Positions 1 to 11,569 of a stretch of 64,000 nt of DNA are shown here, one piece after another. This DNA is from Nelumbo lutea (lineage: Eukaryota; Streptophyta; Magnoliopsida; Proteales; Nelumbonaceae). The first letter of the stretch is position 1. Each line of letters begins with the position of its first letter. The notes beneath the pieces are model-generated. The model ran no database searches. It was not told the origin of the DNA and worked only from the letters and a program-made list of their open reading frames with translations. The stretch spans positions 206,913,813-206,977,812 of the forward strand of contig JAKGHH010000001.1 in NCBI GenBank assembly GCA_022828595.1, read 5' to 3'. A program made the position numbers and the translations under genes.

Positions 1-246
1 TATCAACAACGGGCGACCTGCTACTACAACTTGAGGGTAAAAGATAGGAATTACAAGGAGGGAGACCTCGTCCTCGGGAAAGTCATGGTCCCTGAGTTGG
101 GTGTGGGTAAACTTGGTCCCAACTGGGAAGGCCCCTACAAAGTCAAGCAAGTCATCAGCTCCAACACCTTTCATTTGGAACACTTAAATGGAAGACTTGT
201 CCTTCGGACGTGGAACTCGGAGAACCTCTGGATGTACTACCACTAA
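1..246 (+). CDS. Ty3/gypsy (Tat, Retand-type) pol C-terminus, partial
   Basis: This is the last 81 codons of a gypsy polyprotein, open from base 1 and ending in TAA at 244-246; the rest lies left of the window. The frame shows the integrase tail typical of Tat elements: YYNLRVK, then GDLVL, KLGPNWEGPY, a hydrophobic FHLEHL stretch and a final WNSENL. This C-terminal part of integrase helps bind DNA during insertion of the cDNA copy. It is followed, as in Retand-type elements, by a long 3' region with an antisense gene and then the 3' LTR at 5162. No break is visible in this short stretch, but the element as a whole is decayed. Seen directly: the motifs and the stop. Lineage assignment is from family knowledge. 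Confidence 0.85.
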   Translation, partial: YQQRATCYYNLRVKDRNYKEGDLVLGKVMVPELGVGKLGPNWEGPYKVKQVISSNTFHLEHLNGRLVLRTWNSENLWMYYH

Positions 247-842
247 ATGCAAATTTTGATGAATGAAATGAAAAGTTCCTCTTTGGCAAAATGTTTAGCA
301 CGCGTTCTCGCTAAGTTACTAGGCCCCCTCAGCTTCGTGACTGGCCAAAGTGCATTGCCTCTCCCAAGGACCATGTGCTCGAGCTGGACCATCGCCATGG
401 CACATAGCCAGCAACAAACACCCTAACTTAACGCCTCGCCAAACTAAAATGCATCAAGATAGAAGGCATCGCACGCCTCGCTACCGGCCTCGGCAGTAGA
501 CGATCTCCTGGTCATGTATACTTAGCGCAATTAAGTAGATGACCACCCGACCAACTCGGCGGTTTGCCTTAGCCCGAGACCCTGACCTCCCCGGAGCACC
601 ACCTCGGCCTCGCCTAAGTAACCACTTGGAAAGAGACTAGCCAGGTGAGCTACATCTCGGCCTCATCCTCCCCCCCATACTTCAGCAGACTGCCTCAGCC
701 TAGCCTAAGTAAACACTTCGGAAAAAAAAATGAGCCATGCAAGTTGCACCTTGGCTTACCTAAAGTAAGCCATTACGAGCCATTTTTTTGAACTGTGATC
801 TCTTCCTTGGGAGGAGCAGAGACCTCTCGTTAAATATATATT
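247..842. other. Retand element A 3' untranslated spacer
   Basis: Non-coding spacer between the pol stop codon and the tail of the antisense gene. It is C-rich and contains repeated words such as 'cctcggcctcg'. No open frame or RNA gene is visible. The two genes converge here, so their transcripts would end in or overlap this spacer. Confidence 0.6.
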
Positions 843-3032
843 TTATTCCACGAGGGCCTTCTTGGTGTCCTTGATGCCATCCAGGTATGAGGTGGAGGCA
901 TACTCCACAAGGGCCTGCTAGTATTCAAATGGTTTCTTAAAGGCCTCCACTGCCTCGACCATTGCCTTAGCTGCCTGCTTCTCCATCTTAGTCGCTGCCT
1001 CTACAACCCACTTCTCCACCTCGTCTACCCGCTTCTCGGCCTCAGTAGCCCGCCCTTTGGCCTGGGTCACCCACCGCTCAGCCTTTGTGATGATGCTGTC
1101 AAGGCATACCCTCTCCTCTTGCTCCTGGATGAGGTGGGCCTGCGTTGCCTTTAGGTCGGCCTCCATCTTTGTCTGAAGCAATTATTCATCCTTGTGGGCC
1201 TTCCTGAAAGTGTTATGCTTCTCCTTCTCGAGCCTGCCTAGGTGTGCCAAGGTAAGGATCATCCGGTCTCCCAGACTGATGAAGTGAAAACAAGCCTGCA
1301 ACAAGAGTTATCAGTAAGGATTGCAACAAAGAAAGAACCAATAGACGAAGCATGAGAACAAAAGCTTACCTCGACCAAGTGGTACAACCCCTTGTCATGG
1401 ATAGATTGTGGCTCGCTCTGTATCATCCTGAAGCGATCCCTCGAGAGGATTGCCCCACTCACCAGGGTCTTCTAGACCCCTTCTTCAATAATGGAGTCCC
1501 CCTCACAAACCGGCCACCGAGGGCGAAAGACTTTGGAGGACTGCTTGGCTCCTCTAGTAAGCTCCTATGCTAATGTAGGGGCGGATGAGGGCCCTATGGG
1601 GTACCCCTTGGCAGGAGGCTTCTTCGTCATGGCATCCCCAATAGGACACTCACCATGAGCCACCTTCTTCGGTAGCTGCTCTCTTAGGGCCTCCTCGGCA
1701 AACCTCTTCTTACCCACCTTGGCCACCTCAATGGGCTTCTTGGTTACCTCGGCTGGCTTCTTGACCCCCTTGGCCAGCCTCTTCTCCTTGTCCCCTCGAC
1801 CTGTGGGGACTTGTTGAGTGGTCCCCTTGGCGGGGACTTGTTGTGTGGCCCCCTTGGTGGGGACTGGCACCCGCTTATCCTTCATAGGGACATTCTCGGC
1901 ATCTGCCCTCCTGCATTCTTCCCCACCTGGGCCCTCTATGTGGAACGGGCACTCTCGAGCAACAGCCTCTTGGTGTCCATTGGCACTTTTGCAAGCAAAA
2001 GAAGACAAATTAACACCATAAGATGAGGACAAAAGGAATGTGTTAAAGAAAACTATGAAACCTATCCTACCGAGAGGCATAGGGCTGAGCCCCGTGAACA
2101 CTAGCGGAAGCTCCTCCTCCACCAAAGCCTTGGCCTTAACTATCCCCAGCATGAGCAGGTAATCCATGGCAGCTACCTCCTCGTCCCAAAGCGGAGGGGG
2201 ACACTTCTCAACTATTGTGCAGGCCTCTCCCCACCTCGACCTAAACGTACAACCTTCAGGGCAAGAGATGAAAAAGAATTTACCCTTTCAGTTGTGGACA
2301 TTGGTTACCTATGGGCCTACTCCTCTGTGGCTGAAGATAGTACATGTTGGCCTCGAAAGAATGCTTCCTTGGCACGAACATGGAACCGAATAACTTTGGG
2401 GTCAGCTCTACATCTCGAAGCCGAGCCCACACCAACATGGCAACTATGGTCCTAATGGCATTGGGAATAAGCTGACTGATCGTGATGTCGTACCACTCCA
2501 ACAGCTCAGAGATGAGGGGATGAAGAGGGAACCAAAGGCCGAAATCTAAGAAGTGTTGATATATACAAATATCCCCCTCGTCAGGGGTCCAAGGCCAGTC
2601 ATCGACATCTGGAACCCTAAGTTGGAAGGGCCGAGGTATGTGAAACCTCCTAGCTAGGGCCTTCACTTAGTTCATGTCCAGAGTGTTGTCGAACTCCGAA
2701 TGTGGAAGATCAGCCACCGCCACCCTTCGGGTAGTGCTTTTGACCATCATCCCTAGGGCGGGCTTCGGGATCCGCTCCCCCTCGGCTTGGGGGGACCCCT
2801 TTGGCTCCCTCGGTGTCACGGATGCAGCACTCTCATAGGGAGGGTCATCGCCTTAGCGGTTGCCCTTGGCACCCCCAAAGGCTACCCTCTCCCTCAGCAC
2901 TGTCACCTCTTGCTGATGGGGGACGATGGCCAGTGAACCTAAGGGAGAAAGGGGGGAAGGAGTCCAAGGAGAGCTCCCTTCCAAACCATTCGGAAGTTCA
3001 TAGCACTCAGGGCTAGAATCTGAGAAAGACAT
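843..3032 (-). pseudogene. Antisense extra gene of Retand element A (Transposase_28-like)
   Basis: A decayed gene running opposite to the element. The start is the ATG at 3032 (MSFSDSSPE); the frame then runs to 2280 with only two stops (2853-2855 and just before 2666). A conserved core follows (2666-2280): a proline-rich RVPDVDDWPWTP stretch, GDICIYQHFLDFGLWFPLHP, then LLEWYDIT and LIPNAIRTIVAMLV. This matches the putative gypsy-type transposon domain (PF04195, Transposase_28) found in antisense genes of Tat elements. After a frameshift near 2285 the frame goes on to about 2076, where a likely intron starts, then a lysine/alanine-rich low-complexity part, the intron 1369-1296 and a C-terminal coiled coil (about 1181-918) ending in TAA at 843-845. 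The function of these proteins is unknown. Stops and frameshifts make this copy non-functional as read. Confidence 0.75.
1296..1369 (-). other. Intron in the antisense gene
   Basis: A 74-nt segment on the minus strand begins GTAAGC directly after CTCGAG and ends in a pyrimidine-rich tract followed by TTGTTGCAG. Both sites fit plant splice consensus, and the frame resumes downstream in the coiled-coil exon. Because the intron is in antisense orientation it would not be removed from the element's genomic RNA. It is therefore compatible with retrotransposition. Splicing itself is inferred. Confidence 0.7.
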
Positions 3033-3172
3033 TGTTCAAAAAGTTACTTAAAGATGAAGAAAAGAAGAGTGAAGACAAGGTGTATCGAAGAGTTGAAGGT
3101 CTGGGAGCAATGTTCACACGATAGCAAGGGCGCCTAGCGGCAAATGATGAAGAAAAACGCCACTAAGCCCCC

Positions 3173-3180
3173 TATTTATA
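3173..3180 (-). promoter_or_regulatory. TATA box of the antisense gene
   Basis: On the minus strand the sequence reads TATAAATA followed by a G-run, about 140 bases upstream of the ATG at 3032. The position and sequence fit a plant core promoter driving the antisense gene independently of the LTR. Seen in sequence; activity is inferred. Confidence 0.6.
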
Positions 3181-3265
3181 GAAAAATGAATGGTTCAGAT
3201 CCTATTGGGTCCAACGGTCGTGAGGCCTTTGCCTTCACTGACCATCTACAGTGTAACACTCGGCA

Positions 3266-3393
3266 CCCAGCCTCAAGGAAATGAAACGATGCCTAGTGAA
3301 CCTACGCGTGCCCAGTGTCGGGAAAACGAAACGACACCCAGTGAACTGATGCCTAGCCTCGGGAAGATGAAACAATGTTGAGCGAACCGATGG
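3266..3393 (+). repeat. Three imperfect 41-45 bp tandem repeats
   Basis: Three adjacent units start at about 3266, 3311 and 3352. They share a core of 'cccag..tcgggaaa', 'gaaacga' and 'gtgaac..atg'. They lie just upstream (minus strand) of the antisense gene's TATA box and are interrupted downstream by the solo LTR at 3400. They may be upstream promoter elements or part of the hypervariable 3' region of Tat elements. Confidence 0.55.
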
Positions 3394-3399
3394 GCCTGT

Positions 3400-4814
3400 T
3401 GGTGTATCCAGAAGCGTGTCGTTAACCACTTCGAAACACCAGTTTTAATATTTATAATTTTTTTTATTCTCAAAACAACTACGAAACACAGTTACTTGTG
3501 AGAAAGGGTCGTATCCATAGGGAAGCGAGGGAAAAATCATTACGTACTTAAATCTAGGTAAAGTAGCACGATTGGATCTTGCAGAAACACAAAATTTAAT
3601 TAATTAAACTGGAATCCATTAAAATAAATGTAGAAAGTGAAACTTGCAAAAAGATAAATAAATATCCAAAATAAATAAATAAATAAACTAAAACTCGGTC
3701 AGAGGTAGCAGCCTCTGGATCTCTCCTTTGACCCTTGAACTCCTCGATCTAGGCCTTCCGTCTTACCTGGACAAATTTCAAATCTTTATAAAGGAAGGCA
3801 AGAATTAAACTAGATATAAGTAAATTGCATAAATAAAAATAAGGACTAGAAATTAAAGAACGGAAAGTAAATTTGAAACTAATGGAAAATTGGTTGGGAT
3901 CTGAATCCATAGGTGGCAGTAGTAGCTAGGCGAACTACAAGTAGGAACCCCTCCTCAACCTTCAGTCTTACCTGGGGGCAGAATTCAACCCCTTCTCAGG
4001 ACCCCTTGGGTTCTTTTTATAGAGAAGGGTGGCTAAAACTGGGATTAGAGAGAAAGAGGGGGGCGGCAGCTAGGTTTTAGTAGAAATATGGGTGCCCTAG
4101 GGTTTAGAGTAGAGGATTAGGGTTGTTCTAAGGTAATCCTAAGGCTGAGAAGAAAAGGAGAGGGCGCTCAATATAATGTAGGGCTGAGATTTGGGCGCCC
4201 AGAATTGGATGGTGGAGATTTAGACGCCTAGGGCAAAAAGGTGGAGATTAAAAGGAGTGAGTGGGGCCCTAGGGTGAAGGGATGAGATAGAAAGTGAAAT
4301 AGAGAGTTGAAATCTGGTGGCTAAGTGCTGAATGGTGAGGATTAGAAGTTAGGTGGCACCCTAGGGTTAGAATGCACTCCAAAGAGGGTGCCCTAGAATG
4401 CAGGGTGGAGATTAGATGTTAGGAAGGGATAGAAGGTGAGGATTTAATAGTTAGGGGTGGCTAGGGTTTGTTAGAGATGAAAAAAGTGAGTGGAGAGGCG
4501 CCCTAGGGTTTTCTAGGGAGAGGGGAGTATGCTAATACAATAGGAGGGGCGCCATTTTAGGTTTAGAAAATAGGAGGTGCCCTCCTGTGCTCAATTTTTC
4601 ACAAAAACACCCCCTCTCTCAGTTGAAATTCACACTAGCTTCCCAAAAACTACATTTCAGCCTTAAAACTTCCCTAGTTTTCCTAGGATTTGCATAGGAA
4701 CCTTCAGAGGTCACAATATTGAATTTAACTGGGAAAATGACACATTTTAACTATTCTAAGGCCTAGGTAACCCTAAAATGATGCCCGTTAAGGCATCAAA
4801 ATACAGAGTTATCA
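3400..4814 (-). mobile_element. Solo LTR, Athila-like, minus orientation
   Basis: A 1415-bp segment reads on the minus strand from TGATAACTCTG to GGATACACCA, the TG..CA ends of an LTR. Flanking pentamers are CCTGT (3395-3399) and CCCGT (4815-4819), a target-site duplication with one mismatch. A minus-strand TATAAAAAG lies at 4013-4021. The end sequence and the internal 'gtcgtatccatagggaagcg' resemble the LTRs of the Athila-like element at 44323-53080, but the body is different, so it is a different family. There are no internal genes, so this is a solo LTR left by LTR-LTR recombination. It splits the 3' region of Retand element A. Confidence 0.7.
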
Positions 4815-5161
4815 CCCGTTCACACAAGCCATCAGTTTGGGTGCACAACCCAATGGATGCGTAGACCAATTCGCCTAGAGTGCATGGCCCCAGACCGTCA
4901 CTACATGAGTACAAGGCACAACCCCGGCTCAGCCGGACCCCCACCACCTCGGGCTCCCTAGCCGAAGCCGAGGCATCCACATCTTCACCTCTCTTCCACG
5001 AACTGAAATCAGGCCGAAGCAGAAGCGAGACGAAGGCGATGTCATTTTAGGGAACACTTCGTTGAACAAGCCCAATGGCACCTACCAATATCAACACTCC
5101 CTTTGGCCAAAGACAAGGCCCCTTCCAAACCCCCACCTTGGCCTCGGGAGTGGGGGCCAAG
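4815..5161 (+). other. 3' end of Retand element A with polypurine tract
   Basis: Remainder of the element's 3' untranslated region. Bases 5146-5161 are purine-rich with a run of five G (gggagtgggggccaag) directly against the TG of the 3' LTR. This is the position of the polypurine tract that primes plus-strand DNA synthesis. No gene is visible. Confidence 0.65.
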
Positions 5162-5793
5162 TGATGTAGATGCATTCGGTTGGCCTGTACAAGGCTAACA
5201 AGTGTTAAATAGGGGGCACCAGCATAGGCTCACAATGAGCATGATCAGGGTCACCTAACGCGGACCAGGCAAACCCAATCATAGGGCGCTACGTGGTTCT
5301 AGCAGATCATCTTGCTAGGCCCTCGTATGGCTCACATTTGGACAATCCGAGCCCAACTACACCCTAGCAGCTAACTATAAATGCAAGGCACCCCCCACAA
5401 GGTAAAGGATTCGAAACCTTTGTGATCTCTAGTACTCTCTCCTCCAAGGACTTAGCACTATCTAAGACATCATCTGGACCCCTCAGCTCCAGACTCAGTG
5501 CTTACCTTGCACACATACTAACTTGATCGTCGGAGTCCTCACCTTGGGTTCTCACCCAAGGCCTCTGACACCTTCTCCCTTGCAGATTCATCACTGTGGG
5601 AACATCACTTCGTCCTCCCTCGAAAGCCCTTCTCAGTACTAGCCCTTGACTTCTATAGTATCCGAAGGAGAAATTTGCCTCGGCCTCCAGTCCTCAGCCT
5701 CGGCTCATCTCCTCTGGACCCTCAAAGCCTTCGTCCTTCCTTCGAAGCTTGGGAGCAAATTTACTTTGTTACCCTCAACCAAATCGAGCATCA
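5162..5793 (+). mobile_element. 3' LTR of Retand element A
   Basis: A 632-bp LTR runs from TGATGTAGATGC, immediately after the polypurine tract, to CGAGCATCA. A promoter-like TATAAATG stands near 5376. The terminal TGATG../..CATCA inverted repeat is shared with the LTR of Retand element B (30616-31259), but the bodies differ, so the two belong to separate subfamilies. The flank after the LTR is ACAAA (5794-5798); the matching 5' copy lies outside the window. Confidence 0.75.
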
Positions 5794-6031
5794 ACAAATG
5801 TAAACACGAATTCCAATAAAGCATATTTTTTTTATCAAAAGCCCACTTGAATGCAAATTTACTTCTTTTTTATTGATGTACTTTTACATCTTATTATCAA
5901 TGTAAAAATGCATTGATCTGTCATTTGTCAATGCAAAATGGTAATGTTGCCAAACACGGCAAAAGTGAACCAGAGTGCAAATTTACCCTGAACCAGGATT
6001 TACACTATTTGCATTGTTTCCAAACACGGCC
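5794..6031. mobile_element. MITE fragment (Tourist-like), cut by element A
   Basis: The right end reads 'gcattgtttccaaacacggcc' followed by TAA (6032-6034). This is the pattern of a Tourist-like (PIF/Harbinger) terminal repeat next to its TAA target duplication. The same end, with a few changes, is at 13686. No left end is present, which suggests that Retand element A inserted into the MITE and the other half lies left of the window. Inference. Confidence 0.45.
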
Positions 6032-6141
6032 TAATGTGTAATATTTGTAGCACTAAGAAAAAGACTAAATTTGGTATTTGTTTTTCTCATAATTTATCCT
6101 TTAATTTATTCTTTTCAATCAGCAAATTTAGTGTCTAATAT

Positions 6142-6499
6142 TATGATGTGTTTTATAACATGGACAAGGTTCAAAATTTCGATATGGTACACCTAATAAA
6201 GGTGTTTTGGGACTCCCCTTTATTTTATTAAAAAAACTTAAAAGCATGCCCAAAAATCAAGTTTTGAAAAAGAAAAATGATACATACATAGGTTTTAGTA
6301 CCGATACGCCTCTGTGTATCTATGATGTGTTTTATAACATGGATAAGGTTCAAAATTTCGATATGGTACACCTGATACAAGTGTTTTGGGACTCCCCTTT
6401 ATTTTATTAAAAAACACTTAAAAAACATGCCTAAAAATCAAGTTTTGAGAAAAAAAACGATACATACATAGGTTTTAGTACCAATACGCCTCTGTGTAT
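6142..6499. repeat. Tandem duplication, 2 x 179 bp
   Basis: Bases 6142-6320 and 6321-6499 are near-identical copies starting 'tatgatgtgttttataac' and ending 'cgcctctgtgta'. A few substitutions separate them. The following bases contain a short inverted repeat (gatacac/gtgtatc). No gene is present. Confidence 0.85.
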
Positions 6500-6821
6500 T
6501 CGATACACAAAGGTGTATCAATATTTTGAACCTTGAACATGGATAAGAAATTGAGTGGTGTAGATTTGTCCTGTTTGTAGGCATTTTGTACTATAGATAA
6601 GCTATGTGGACCGAAACAATTCACACCCAAAGGGTGTTCCGTCAAATGTAATGTGGATTCATCTATATTTTGTGTGTTGATTCCATACATCTCGCATACA
6701 ACTTATAAGATGATCTTTACCATCAATTAGGTATAAAATATTATATTTTATAAATAAAATAAATAGAAAAAATAATATTAAATAACAATGATTAAAATAA
6801 AACATCTCTATATATTTAATA

Positions 6822-6861
<40 letters not shown>

Positions 6862-9756
6862 ATTTATATGACAAATTTTGAAGGATAAAGATAGAAACAT
6901 GGATATATCCAATAATAAAAATCATTAAAACATAAAAATTAAAAAAAATATATTATAGCATTTAAAAAACCATCATAATATTATGATAGAATAATAAAAA
7001 ATATTAAAATTTAATAAAAAGAACAAAAGTTACTGAAATATATGAAAAACTGATAACTCATAAAAATTTAGATTTAAAATCATAAGAAAAATATTTAACT
7101 CTAATGAAATGTAAAGCCATAACAAAAAAATATACACTAGTTATCATCTCCAAGTAATATTGTTTCATCTCTGATTTTGGGCGTATTATTCCCTTGTAAA
7201 GTTATAGAGTGGCGGAAGAGAAGCATAAGCTCTTGCAAGTTGCAACCTTAAAATATGATATAGGGTGAAAAAGGTTTGAAATGCATTATATCAAATATTC
7301 GGACCATCCACGAGAAAAATCAGTGTATGAGAAATTAGGATTTGGATAGGACCGATCCATGATATATTGTGGATTAGTTTCGTCCACAATAAACCAAACA
7401 CAACTTTCATCCCATGGATGGACCGGTCCACGAGATTGATACAACTCAAAAGGCCACTAGATTTTCTAAAATGGTTAAACTAATTGTCATCTAGATGATT
7501 TCTATCAAGTATCGACTAAAGGATATATGATATGGTCAAAGCAAATTGTCCCTCACATGAGTAGGAATGACAATGGAGTGGGTTCATGGCAGGGCAGCGG
7601 TTTACAAGCTTTGGATTGGGAAAGCTATTATGCCTTGAATGTTGCCAATATTTATCCAAAATCGTTGTATTCATGGTTTTCAATACTGGACTGGATCAGA
7701 CGATCGGACCAGAAAAACTGGAAACCGGTCAGGTGATCGGTTCCGTTTTTCCTTAAAACTGAATTTTCTCCAAAAACCGTTGATTTTGATCAGCAAATCG
7801 CTGACCCGAGCGATTAATCGTTCAAACAGACTTGACCTTTTTGATTTTTTTTTTATTTTTTTTATCAGAACAAGCTGACCATTCAGTTCGAACAGTTAGA
7901 CAGTTTGACCTGGGGACTGGACCCCTGACCAGTTCGTTCTCCCGGTAGGTTTTAAAAACCTTGGCGTATTTAACATGTTGGTGACTCCAAAAACCAATAC
8001 ATACCCGCTAAAATGCTCAACACTAACACGAGTGTTTTGAACCTTGGTCCCTACTGAATTAAAATAAGAGAAAAATGATGTAAAGTTCACATTAAAAGCT
8101 TTTAATTAGGATGCATTTTACACTGTCAGTGAGTACACATGAAACAAATAGATGCAAAATTTGTATCTAAATTGAGATTGGCAGTTTGGCACCACAAACA
8201 AACAGATCCCAAACTTCAGTGTGCTCTACTAGATCCTTCTAATTCTAATAGTTGGTCCCACAATCTCATCGTCATCTGACCAAGGACACTACTTTTCATC
8301 CATAGATTGATTCTCCCACTGAAAAAAAATAAATTAAATAAAGTGAGTGAAATCTCAGAGTGAGAGAATGGGATCTCTGTTTGGGCTACCAGAAAAGAAA
8401 GGAGCTGATGATGCAACTCTGATGTGGGTTCTTTTTTCTCTCTAACTGATCCATGTGCCCAATCCGTGTCTTCTTCAAGCCATGACCGCCCTTGTATCAT
8501 TCTTTATATCAGTGCCAACTTGGATTTGCAGAAAAAGAAAACTTTGAACTCCATGGCCCACTACCCACTTCATTATTCCACCCCATGATCAAGAAAAGAA
8601 CACCAAAAGGGTTTCTTCCACATGGATATTGTCTCTAGCTAATGCCCCTAATTGACTTCCACTTGTCATCTCTTCAACAAAACTTTTTGAGGGATGAGAG
8701 AATTAATTAAACAATTGATGTAATCTTACCTATGAAGATTACTAGATTACTATTGATTTGGTTGGGTTTGTCTGTCTTTGTTCTCTTTTCTTTGTTTATT
8801 ATTCTTCTTTGAAATTGATATTGAAAGAGAGGATTTGCATGGTATCAGTTATCATCACAAAGCTGAGATGCCAGCACAAAAGCTACAAGAGTAAATTAGG
8901 GATTCATTCAGCAAGAAAAAAACAGGAATATCCAAGGATTCTCATCTTTAAGGCCCACATACCCATGATCATATTCCACATAATTAAACTGTTGATCATT
9001 TGATTCGGATCATCTAACTTTGCTGATCCATGGGCCAGCTATCAATGCGTCGGATTTGGTTTACCAAACCAATTATTAATTCAGATTGATAATCAAATCT
9101 GACCCCATTAGACTTGAAAATTGAAATCTATAGCTACCTAGATGATAACAACTTGGAATTTTATTTATACGAAATAAATAATAAATTGATTATATTAACA
9201 AGTGCATTTTAACAAAATTGTCTTTTTATACATAAAATATAACAAAAATTACAAGAAAAAACAAGATATCTTTATTTATTATTAACTATTATAATCAGTT
9301 CAAAATAGTAAGAACCGGTTCCAATCCAATTATTAATTGGGATACAACCAGAACCGATATATCGGTTCAGTCTGTTGGCTTCACCCAATCCAGCAACCCG
9401 CCATTGACACTTCTACTATCATATGGCAAACCATCTAAAAAATGGACACTCTATAACCGTTTGATTTGGGTTTTTCTTTACCCCACAACCACAAACAGTA
9501 TAATTCAGCAGCACATCTCAAGGCAAGATGACAATGTATGGGTGCAATGAACAAGGTTTAGCTGAACGTTTTTCCACTTTTCCACGTAAGTATTAAATTC
9601 ATGGGCTCCTGCCTACAGACGTGAAACCTCATCATTGATCACACGTTGATTGGGCACCACGGCATCAAAGTAGATAAGTTTGAATTGTTGACCAAATCAC
9701 TGCAGAGAAAAGTTCATTCTTTGGATTTTGTCTAGCTTGGACCTGAAACAATTTAA
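6500..9756. other. Intergenic plant DNA
   Basis: No convincing gene. The first part (6720-7140) is very AT-rich and includes an (AT)n microsatellite at about 6827-6859. A stretch near 7690-7960 is rich in 'ccggt' and 'gatcgg' words typical of degraded plant repeats. Open frames here are short, low-complexity and often lack an ATG. Confidence 0.6.
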
Positions 9757-10036
9757 GGGTCCATTTGATTTATAGTCGGAATCAGAATCAAAATCCTCCA
9801 GAATCGAAATCGAAATACTCCATTCTCATAGTTTGTTTGGTTCAGACATGAATAGAAATTGAAATCAGCAGAAATAGAATTTCTTTCCCAAGGGAGGGCA
9901 AGGAATGGCCATTCCCTCAAATGGGGGAATGCCATTCCAACAGAAATGGGAATGGGATTCCGATTCCATCCAACCAAACAGTTGGACCACTCCAATTCTG
10001 ATTCCAGACCCCTATTCCCACGAACCAAACAGGGCC
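9757..10036. mobile_element. Tourist-like MITE
   Basis: A 280-bp element flanked by TAA on both sides (9754-9756 and 10037-10039). The ends are inverted: GGGTCCATTTGATT on the left, and GGCCCTGTTTGGTT read inward from the right. The interior has 'ggccattccctcaaatgggg', also present in the copy at 12573-12815. The size, TAA duplication and TIR type fit the PIF/Harbinger Tourist group. There is no coding capacity, so movement would depend on a transposase from elsewhere. Confidence 0.75.
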
Positions 10037-10575
10037 TAAATTTAGCAAAATGATCTTGTCAAATTTTACCAGAAAAAATCAACGAGTGCCCATTCCCAAC
10101 CCACCGTGATCCACCTTTCCCTCTCATCAACATCGACCACTAGCCACTACCATCAGAATTGTGTTTTTTCAGTTGAGGACGGAGGACTGGGTCCAACATG
10201 ATCACCGTTGGAGTAGCTGAGTTGTCTTTGAATCTTCAACTGCAAAAAAAATTGCCCTCAATTAGGGACAAGGGAGGGGGGTGACATGGATTCGGGTCAA
10301 CCCGAAGAATCGGGTCAGAAACAGCTATCCAGAGCCTAGAATTAACCCTATTTAATTAAAGCAATGTTGTTAGACTGGGACAAATCAGAGAGCCGTTTTA
10401 GTGGTTGAGTCACCGGTCGAATTAATGGTTCAACCGTCCAATCAACCATTCGACTCCCTGAAATAAATTGTGAAAAAGGTTGAAAAGTGAAGATGGTTTC
10501 AGTATATACATGATATATATGCAAAAATTGTATGTATATCGTGTGATTCAAAGGAATAATACTCACCGTTAGATT

Positions 10576-10792
10576 TAGGGTATGTTTGGTTCCATTGGTG
10601 TTTATTGAAAAAGTGCCACATAGGCATTAGTATTTATTGCAGATTAAACAAAATGAAACAATTGTTTGGTTTCATTATTTATCAAATAAATGGTAGAAAA
10701 CTGAAACACTTCGACTTTTGTGCATGGGGCATTTGGGGAAACGTCAAATTCTTGTTTTCCCCAACACCCCAGCATTTCTTGAAACCAAATAC
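10576..10792. mobile_element. Possible MITE
   Basis: The left end 'gggtatgtttggttcca' and the right end, read inward as 'gtatttggtttcaag', are roughly inverted and TAA follows the right end. No clean direct duplication is visible on the left, so the call is weak. Confidence 0.3.
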
Positions 10793-11569
10793 TAATGTAG
10801 CACACTTTAATGAGTATTAATCTGAGGTGGAGAGTAAAAAATGTTTAAAGTAAAGAAGTATAAATAAACGTTTAAAGTGAAAAAGTGCAAATAAATTCCC
10901 TATCCATAAAAATACATACTTAGTTTTAGGTTTCAAGATTTGAGCCAGAGAATGGGTTTTCGAAAACTGATATGGATCTGTCAATAATATGCACCGATAC
11001 GTTTTCTAAGAACCAGCCAACAAAAGAGTATTTTTGGCTGCTAGTTCCCGGTTCCGATGGTCCAACCATCCGGTCTGATCCAAATCTGACATCACTGATT
11101 TGAAGTGTTAAACCGGGTGAAGGTGGTGTCTAATCCATACTAGGGAGTAGGGAAAACTCTTGTCCGGTCATTCCAATTTTCCAAACCCAAATGTTGATGG
11201 GTTGGGTCAAGATTGGCTGATATCCCCTAAATTGATGGAAAAACTATTAATTAATAGACAAATGAACTAACCATAACTGCCCTTCTTCCTTCGCCGGAGA
11301 AGGATTCACAGAGAAGGGCCAAAGTTTTTCACGACTTTTTCTCCAAGCTTTTCAAAAGGAATTCGACCACTATTCCTTTTGGTGAGCCAAAGATCAGTCT
11401 GCAAATAAAAAGGTTGAGAATCTGATTCACGCACCACCAACTTTATTCCGTTTTAAAGGCCCTCACCTCCTTCCTTGATCTCGACATTCGAGAGTAGTCT
11501 CAGCTCAGACCAAGTGAAGGAAGGGAGATCAATTGGGATTAACAGGCGATCGTGGTTGAATCGTTCAGT
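10793..11569. other. Upstream region of the GEM-like gene
   Basis: Non-coding sequence leading to the host gene's start codon. Pyrimidine-rich stretches precede the ATG (about 11455-11520), as is common for plant 5' leaders. I see no clear TATA box at a fixed distance and no second gene. Confidence 0.45.

Noticed and set aside
6720..7140. Very AT-rich segment as a matrix attachment site or origin
   Set aside because: Base composition alone is not evidence, and no specific motif pattern is visible.
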